From Plasmopara viticola (taxonomy: Eukaryota; Oomycota; Peronosporomycetes; Peronosporales; Peronosporaceae): a DNA stretch of 64,000 bases. Both the position numbers and the translations under genes were made by a program. Every line of letters begins with the position of its first letter. Positions within the stretch are counted from its first letter, which is position 1. The DNA is taken from the NCBI GenBank assembly GCA_001695595.3, contig MBPM02000140.1, positions 50,372 to 114,371 of the forward strand, given 5' to 3'. Shown in pieces: positions 57,760 through 64,000 of this stretch. The notes below the pieces were generated by a model. The model was not told where the DNA came from. It made no database searches and worked only from the letters and a program-made list of their open reading frames with translations.

Positions 57760-58240
57760 ACTTTTTGCTCAGCCTTCTGAATCAAAAGTTCGAACGCCAC
57801 GCGTACCTGATCATTTGGTGTTGCACCCTTTTGTCTGCAGGCCACATTTCACCGGCTTCGTCCTCACAATAGTAGCGACTATAGAGGCCACCGGAGCCTG
57901 TGTCAATTAAGTTCTAGAGCATAAATCCTGCTTGTACAATTCGAAAACCGTGTTGCGCTTAATAAGCTTAGCAGCAGCGAGAGCTGCAAATGCAACCGCC
58001 TCTTCGGTCCATAAAGGCCAGTAATTTCTTTCGAACTGCGCGTTCGACATTGCCATACCAAATATAGTATCATAGTAATATATTTGAGTTGATGTTTACT
58101 AACTTTGAGTCCTAACGTTCAAGTGTCCAACTGATCGCTAATCGTCAAACATCGCGCATACGGTATCGTAAACGGCAAAGTGAGTGCGCGTCCCTCCACT
58201 TCCACGTTACTTCAATTGACTGCGTACGGTAGTAAGGGCT
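57760..58240. repeat. Degenerate dispersed repeat, block 2
   Basis: Shorter relative of the block at 51890-53290: GAAAACCGTGTTGCGCTTAA (57941-57960), AACCGCCTCTTCGGTCC (57993-58009), GCGCGTTCGACAT (58038-58050), AAGTGTCCAACTGATCGCTA (58121-58140) and GTAAACGGCAAAGTGAGTGC (58168-58187). Order is conserved but about 900 bases between the two halves of block 1 are missing here. Confidence 0.6.
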
Positions 58241-58410
58241 GATTGTGTACTGGGCGTTCCCAGCAAGTCTCAATATATCGTGCCATCGCTTCAGCTTTGA
58301 ATTTGATATTGGCTGTTTTTGGGGCCGTAGCTTTACCAAGCATACTAAAGCGTGAGGATAAGGGCTAGCTCATTTGCAAATTGCTTTGCACCGAACGGAT
58401 TGAAGGAGGT

Positions 58411-60201
58411 ATGCATAGCAATAATATTTTGATTGTCGGCGCAAATGGGGTGGGTAAAAAGAGCTTTGCTATCGCGCTGGGCGCCACAGAGCTCGTGAAG
58501 AATGCACAAGAGCGGCCCCAGTTTCGTTGGCAGCTGCCTGGTCATAATGGTCATAAAGAAATTTTTGTGCACATCCTGCGCACTACAAAAGAAATCCTAA
58601 ACAGCGACCACGGCGTTGTTGTGGTGCTATTTAATCTCATGCGGCGCGACTCACTTAAAGCGGTACGTTCACAATGGGCGCACGTGGTAGACATAATTGG
58701 ACGAAGGCTGATGCTCGTAGGCACGCATGCCGACTGTACGTGTCTGCGCAAAATTTCATCGTCGGAAGTGCGTGAATTTGCGGGAGATTTTGATGGGTAC
58801 GAGGAAGTCTGCTGTCGTCCTGGTGATAGCAGCATGGTTCAAGTACAAATAATTCTCAAGCAGTGGGCGACAAGTGGACTCGCATCGATAGCGACCGATA
58901 TCCCGCTTGCGCGAGCCTCAATTTGTAGCGGTTTTCCAAGATCTGTTGTAACGATGATGATGCCTAATACAACGTGCTGTCTATCCGCATGCTCTACAGA
59001 CCAACGGAGGCGAGCAGACTTGTGGTTATATGATTCGAAGGAAGATGTGTGTGCAACTCCGGTGGCAACAGGCGCAGATGGCGATCTGAAGCTACGCACG
59101 ATTTCCAAGGCAATTTACGATATTCGTGGTGCTGTTGCTGAGAAGAGCAAAGCACTGGCAAAGTACCGTGACCGACAAGTGAGTCACTGGTTAACGCGCA
59201 GTCGATACTTTGGGCCAACCGAAAGCAGTCGCCATAAACGGTGGCAGAAGGAACAAAAAAAACATCAATTGACTCAAAGTCATTTGCATCATCTCCATGC
59301 AAGCACTCCAAGACAACGATCAAGTGCTCATGATTTCTTGCGAGAGCAAAATTTACGAAGCACAAGCCACTCTTATAAAGCCGAACCCCCAAGTAAAAAG
59401 TCCACAGCACGGCGTGGTCCAGCAAGTCCAGGACGTGAGTTAAGCTCTCATTGTATCGACCACGAAAAGAGTCTTAGTACTTCATTGGAAAATACTTTTT
59501 TTATACAACCTACAGAAAGCACCAAACAACAGCAACGTCAGCTTGAAACAGGTCATGCACAGGAGCAAATGAAGCGCTTAAGAACAAAACGTGTATTGCG
59601 CAAGAAGCAACGCGCAGCCTCCAACGACATGTTTGAGCGGAGCACAAGAACAGCAGCAGCGTATCTGGACTGTTACGATGAGATGGATATGCCGCCCCAG
59701 TTGCAGCCGATTTCGCCCTCATTATGCCGAAAGATGCCGCCTTCGATAATGTCACCAGCATCCTCATCTCGTTGCAACAGTTTTAAAGGCAATTGCAAAT
59801 TGCTTGAAGCAGGCATTTTAGACCCGTCGGGACGCCATTCGTTCGAGTCGCTCTCTCTTGCTAATAAACAAGTTGGTTGCCTGTCGACTTCGCTGCCTAC
59901 CACGATGCTGCCCGTTTCTGCGTCAGCAACGATGACATCAGCCCCATCCACCCCATCGTCTCAGGCGCCTTCAAATCGAAGCCGGCGTAGTGTTGACGTT
60001 GCCACGCTCGATAATTTTCAGTACGGCAGCTTTTCTGACGACTCGATGCGCCGGACAAGTTGCAGACTGAGTGTAAAGCCTTGCACACAACTGCCACAGA
60101 CAAGGCTCTTTCTGAGCCCATACGACCTCTCTCAGTTACTTTACAAGAAGACCTGGTCATTAATGAAACTAGTACTAGCAGCAACTTCGTACAGTAGGTG
60201 A
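58411..60201 (+). CDS. P-loop GTPase-domain protein with a long disordered tail, function unknown
   Basis: One exon of 596 residues from ATG 58411. The frame is open ten codons further left but without an ATG. The N-terminus has a Walker A motif (ILIVGANGVGKKSF, residues 5-18), a hydrophobic strand (VVVVLFNLM) and MLVGTHADC near residue 105, where T-H-A-D sits where small GTPases have N-K-x-D. Roc-type GTPases often have THxD there, so this may be a Ras/Roc-like GTPase domain of about 170 residues. The rest is low complexity: basic and Gln-rich (KRLRTKRVLRKKQRA, near 390) and Ser-rich (ATMTSAPSTPSSQAPSNRS, near 525). Such tails are common in scaffold or cytoskeletal proteins, but no partner can be named. 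No frameshift seen, unlike its neighbours. Confidence 0.65.
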   Translation: MHSNNILIVGANGVGKKSFAIALGATELVKNAQERPQFRWQLPGHNGHKEIFVHILRTTKEILNSDHGVVVVLFNLMRRDSLKAVRSQWAHVVDIIGRRLMLVGTHADCTCLRKISSSEVREFAGDFDGYEEVCCRPGDSSMVQVQIILKQWATSGLASIATDIPLARASICSGFPRSVVTMMMPNTTCCLSACSTDQRRRADLWLYDSKEDVCATPVATGADGDLKLRTISKAIYDIRGAVAEKSKALAKYRDRQVSHWLTRSRYFGPTESSRHKRWQKEQKKHQLTQSHLHHLHASTPRQRSSAHDFLREQNLRSTSHSYKAEPPSKKSTARRGPASPGRELSSHCIDHEKSLSTSLENTFFIQPTESTKQQQRQLETGHAQEQMKRLRTKRVLRKKQRAASNDMFERSTRTAAAYLDCYDEMDMPPQLQPISPSLCRKMPPSIMSPASSSRCNSFKGNCKLLEAGILDPSGRHSFESLSLANKQVGCLSTSLPTTMLPVSASATMTSAPSTPSSQAPSNRSRRSVDVATLDNFQYGSFSDDSMRRTSCRLSVKPCTQLPQTRLFLSPYDLSQLLYKKTWSLMKLVLAATSYSR

Positions 60202-60262
60202 AAAGTTCCAATCATAAAAACATTTTGCCCAAAACAATTAGCATTTTGCCACTCAGACGACA

Positions 60263-62155
60263 ATGCTTCGGCGTTTATGCGCACCGCGCTGCCGCGCTCT
60301 AGCTGCCCGTGCTCGGCGGTTTGCCAATGTGCCTTGTCACACAACATTGGATGATAACGAAGTCAGTGTCCGTGAGCTCGACTCCATCTACGCGTTGTCT
60401 TCTTCGCCAGGAAGGGCTGGCGTAGCTGTCATCCGCATCTCCGGCCACCAGGCTGACCCGTGTCTGCAACAGCTGAGCCTGTCCTCTGTGTTACCAAAGC
60501 CTCGATTGTTAGCTCATCGCAGCAATTTATTTAGTGATTGGATGGGATTATTGGCTCTGACTCTCTTATGACACAGTGCCGCATTGAGGAAATTATATCA
60601 CCCCGTGACGAAGGAGCACCTGGACAATGCGCTCGTCCTTCGATTCCCACACCCACATAGGTAACAAAGGTCGATACTATTGCTGCAGAGAACAAGACGC
60701 ATTGAGTGTTAGATATCTACTGTGTCAGTTTTACTGGTGAAGACATCGTAGAGTTGCATACCCACGGTAGTATTGCTGTGATTTCTGGTGTACTAGAAGC
60801 GCTGAGCCATGTGCCCGTGAGTATATGGTCGTAGTAAATTGTCTTGTAGCAATTGACCGCGGTCATGATGCTGCAGCATTGTCGTGCTGCTGAAGCGGGA
60901 GAATTTACTGAGCGAGCTTTTAACAACAACAAAATCGATTTGGTGCAAGTGGAGGGGCTGGCTGACCTGCTTGGTGCTGAGACAGAAGCTCAGCGTAGTC
61001 AGGCACTCCGACAGCTTTCAGGGGATGTTGGAGAGATTTACGAAGGGTGGCGTGACAGCCTTGTAAAGTGTCTGGCTACACGGAAGCCATTATTGATTTT
61101 GGAGATGACGAAGATGATGTCACAGATGCTGCTTACGAAGCTGCAGTGGATCGGTGATATTATTATTCTATATGCGTGGGAATTTTAATCAAATATTTTA
61201 CATGCTGTTATGTGTGAGACTTGTAGAGTTTGTGCGCTTGCTCGTTCCATTCGCGATCACTTGGCAGACAACAGACGTGGAGAAATATTGCGCAGTGGTG
61301 TTCATGTGGCTATCCTTGGCCCGCCTAATGCAGGCAAGAGCAGTCTATTAAATATTATTGCCCGACGTCCTGCCGCAATCGTCTCATCCGTTGCTGGAAC
61401 TACGCGAGACATTGTGCAGGTGCCGCTAAATATTGCAGGATATCCTGTCATCGTTAGCGACACAGCTGGACTTCGCGAAACCGAAGACCTTGTTGAAAAA
61501 GAGGGCTTGTTAAGGGCCCAGGAATGTGCCAGTGACGCAGACATTTGTGTAGTCATGATGGACATTCAGGTATGGGATATCATCGAAACTTAACACAGTC
61601 AAATGCCATAACTTTCCGTTTCGTGCAGAATGCTGAACAACTATTTGATGATACTTATCGAGCTTATTTGCGGGACGGTGCAATTGTTGTGCTGAACAAG
61701 AGCGATCAAATTGACGACTCCCAGATTGCAAGCGTAATAGAAACTTTTGACTTGGAGCAACGCGACAAATTGCTCGTAATTTCCTGTACAAAGAGAAAAA
61801 ATATCGAGGCTTTCATTAATAAACTTGAGTTTACCGTGAGAGAAAAGTACGTAATCTGTTGTATGACTTAGGTCTACACTTTGACACTTTTCTAATTCGT
61901 GGTGGTTCGATCATTAGATTGAAAATGTCTACGGGAGGCCAGACAAACGCCGCACTAATTACAAGAGAGCGGCACCGACAAAATCTTGTGGAGTGCCTCT
62001 CACATTTAGATCGATTTCTTAGTGATAGCTATTCCAGTGAAATTGCGGCGGAGGACCTGCGTCGAGCTGTCATGGCTATCGGGCGCATTTTGGGGCGGAT
62101 CGACGTTGAGGACGTATTGGACGCTCTGTTTGCCGACTTTTGCATTGGCAAATGA
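60263..62155 (+). CDS. mnmE: Mitochondrial tRNA-modifying GTPase MnmE (GTPBP3/MSS1), seven exons, one frameshift
   Basis: MnmE works with MnmG to modify the wobble uridine (U34) of mitochondrial tRNAs, including those reading Lys and Glu codons. Proposed exons: 60263-60507, 60577-60660, 60729-60816, 60850-61153, 61227-61569, 61629-61846 and 61918-62155. The start is Arg-rich ([20 protein letters not shown]), fitting a mitochondrial targeting peptide. Motifs: [48 protein letters not shown], Walker [27 protein letters not shown], and the C-terminal CIGK, whose cysteine is conserved. In exon 4, near 61070-61076, one base seems to be missing: before it the frame reads LVKCLA, after it [14 protein letters not shown] appears in another frame. 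This is a real frameshift or a sequence error; the rest of the gene is well kept. Confidence 0.88.
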
Positions 62156-62219
62156 ACGGCCACCCTGAGGTCTTTAAAAAGACGTTCTAATAAGACTTAC
62201 CCGCTTATATAATTCAGGA

Positions 62220-64000
62220 ATGATTGAGTTTACAGTGCGAGAAGTCTATGCGTACGAAGATAGCAAAATTATTGTCAGTGCTCCAAGCAAAGGCCACCAA
62301 GGATTGCATGATACCTTAGGTAAATCCAAGTCCCAGTGTGGTTTTCAAAGTAGTGACCGAGTCGAGCCAAATACGCTTGCGAATCGTTTGCCACCAGTAA
62401 GCAACGTATCTTCTAGCTTCTCTGCTATCTGCTCTTAAAATTGATCCGCTTTTCACGGTACCAGCTTTTAGAAGAAGGCCATACCTTCGAAAGCTATCAC
62501 GTAGATCCCACCGAGGGAATTTTTGGTGGCAGAGTTTGTGACTTAAATTGTACTTTGGTTCAAACAATTTACTCAACTTTGTTGTGTGTGTGCAGCATGA
62601 TGGGACCATTATGCACTGGTCTCTGTCTCAGTCGCAAAACGTGGCAAATTCAATTGTACGCTACTTTTGGCTTCAATTGTCATTGACAATTGTCATTGTC
62701 TGAAATATTACGTAATGTATGCGATATCGTTTCAAGGCAAATACACTGCGTGGGCACGTAGGTGCTGTGCTAACGCTTGACTTCGCACTCGATCTGGGCC
62801 CCCAAGGTCTGCTCTTTTCAGGTTCGGCGATCGATCCATCAAAATATGGGATCCATGGGGTGACAACGAGACTTCTCTGGTTACGAAAAGTAATAAAATG
62901 TGCGTGCAAACTTTAACTGAGCATCGCGGTAGCGTCGTATGCTTGCGAATCTTAGAACAGCATAACCATGGCATCGTCAGCTGTAGCTTGGATCGGACTG
63001 TCAAGACGTGGTATCCAGCCGAGGACTATGCTCCGCTGTTTTACCCGAGGTATCTTCCAGCCCAAACCATCTTACAACCGGGAGTAGCTGGCCTTCTGCG
63101 CTTTGTGTTCGCTCAGAAACGCTCTTTGTCGGCGATTCAGATGGGAACATCTCAATGTACGCACTTACCGAAAATGTCGTGAATTCTGAGACAGCAAAGA
63201 TTGTGGACGACAAGCATTTTATTTATCATTTGGATAAAAAAAAGCTGTTCGCTTTTAAACGAAAGTTTTCACGTTACCATTCGCTCGGCATTTCGAGACT
63301 TCAGGTAATCGCTGACAATTGTTTCGTTGTGTCACTCGGGTATGACGAAAAGGCTCAGATAATTGACGCTATATCGGTGCTCTCTCGTCTGCAATCTACA
63401 GTTCTAAAGCTGCGCGCTTTATCTCGTGCACTTGGGATATACGAAGCCAAACTTTACTGCTAGGTGATGTAGCAGGGTATGTCCACTTGTGGAACATATT
63501 TGAAGACAAGCTGTTCGATAAAAAGCGAATGGTTGCTACATATCCGTTGGCCATCGTAATGATGTATTCGCTGTCCAATCCCTCTGGCGACTTCCTACTT
63601 ACAGGATTGGCAAATGGTGTCAAGCTATGGCATTTTAACCACAATGTTGGATATGTAAGTTGTAATGGTCACTCTGATGCAGTTGTTGCTGTTGTTGTGA
63701 TTGATAACGATACCGATTCGCTCCCAATCGATAAAAATAAGTCCGATGAACAAGTTTGTCTAAAAGAACGTGAAGTTCAACTTAAATCTGAAGAAAACTA
63801 TGCGCAAAGAATGCATCCTTTTCTCAGCGCTTCACTGGACGGCTCAATACGTTGCTGGGAGTCGCATGACATGAAAATGTCACTTGAATTCGAAGATAAA
63901 GACTCGGACATTACGTGCATGGTCGCCTCCCTGCGATTTCACAAATTTTTACGGGCACACTGGCGGGATTGTCAAAGTTTGGAACAATTACGCAGGTAAA
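62220..64000 (+). CDS. WD40 repeat protein, partial at right edge, several frame breaks
   Basis: WD40 proteins act as scaffolds; the specific role is not clear. Likely exons: 62220-62396, 62465-62533, 62596-62655 and from 62737 onward, with GT-AG borders and consistent frame. WD-type pieces: FGGR/HDGTIMHW across an intron, LRGHVGAVLTLDF ... DRSIKIWDPWGD, EHRGSVVCL ... DRTVKTW, LFVGDSDGNISMY, LLLGDVAGYVHLWN, LANGVKLWHFN, SASLDGSIRCWE and, in another frame at the very end, GHTGGIVKVWNNYAG. Reading these in order needs frame changes near 62828, 63090, 63400 and 63945. Two lie at a GG or T5 run, which fits homopolymer errors; otherwise it is a pseudogene. The start at 62220 is uncertain. It lies 65 bases after MnmE. 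Confidence 0.6.

Larger units (their letters stand above)
50590..58410. other. Long gene-poor stretch with degraded repeats
   Basis: No supported gene. Two blocks (51890-53290 and 57760-58240) are related to each other. One longer minus-strand frame lies at 54613-55122. Other frames (51481-51747 minus, 56172-56411, 56612-56872, 57170-57364) have no family I recognise and are probably chance or remnants of mobile elements. Confidence 0.5.

Noticed and set aside
39816..58410. LTR retrotransposons or effector genes (RXLR, Crinkler) in the gene-poor stretches
   Set aside because: I found no paired LTRs, no integrase or protease motifs, and no signal peptide followed by RXLR or LFLAK.
60263..62155. 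Functional tie between MnmE and the nearby tRNA-Lys(UUU) array
   Set aside because: MnmE acts on mitochondrial tRNAs, and the array is nuclear and tens of kilobases away. Coincidence is enough.

Overview
The window looks like a piece of an oomycete nuclear genome, probably a Phytophthora or downy mildew relative. The evidence is a set of short (about 33-200 base) GT-AG introns, a mitochondrial-type MnmE, a TCF25 homologue and Tx1/L1-like non-LTR retrotransposons. The lineage is inferred from gene style; no marker here settles it.

The first 36 kb is a transposon and tRNA-derived locus. A repeat unit of roughly 555 bases carries a minus-strand tRNA-Lys(UUU)-like gene. It recurs in three blocks (4715-7268, 15072-21300, 35472-36051) with 13 full-length tRNA-like copies and one truncated copy. 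Six SINE copies of about 256 bases and several LINE copies, all on the plus strand, sit in these units. LINE A is 1-4714, B 7269-15071, D 21301-27666, C 27739-35471 and E 36328 to about 38460. For A-D and the SINEs the 3' end stops at the same base of the tRNA gene, between G18 and G19 of the D loop. LINE B and the SINEs are flanked by a 19-base duplication (CAACTGAGCTAGACGGGTA). This duplication is just long enough to leave a complete tRNA gene on the left and an 18-base stub on the right. Later elements (C after D, E after a SINE) have inserted at that stub, so elements line up head to tail. I read this as a tRNA-Lys-targeted LINE with a parasitic SINE, the most interesting system in the window.

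LINE B is full length: ORF1 (about 840 codons with one frameshift) and ORF2 (APE endonuclease, reverse transcriptase, C-terminal zinc-knuckle region, two frameshifts). A and B look like one insertion copied by a 10.35 kb segmental duplication, because they share rare variants in the flanking array as well. C, D, E and F are older and broken.

From 38.5 kb to 42.3 kb lies degraded LINE debris and unassigned sequence. From 42.3 kb there are ordinary genes separated by long gene-poor stretches: a histidine phosphatase (phosphoglycerate mutase-like), a decayed DGAT1/SOAT-type MBOAT acyltransferase on the minus strand, an eight-exon TCF25 homologue flanked by an inverted pair of SINE-like repeats, about 8 kb of degraded repeats, an intronless P-loop protein, a seven-exon mitochondrial tRNA-modifying GTPase MnmE, and a WD40 protein running off the right edge. 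Single-base frameshifts recur in unrelated genes, several in homopolymers, so some breaks may be sequence errors and not real decay.
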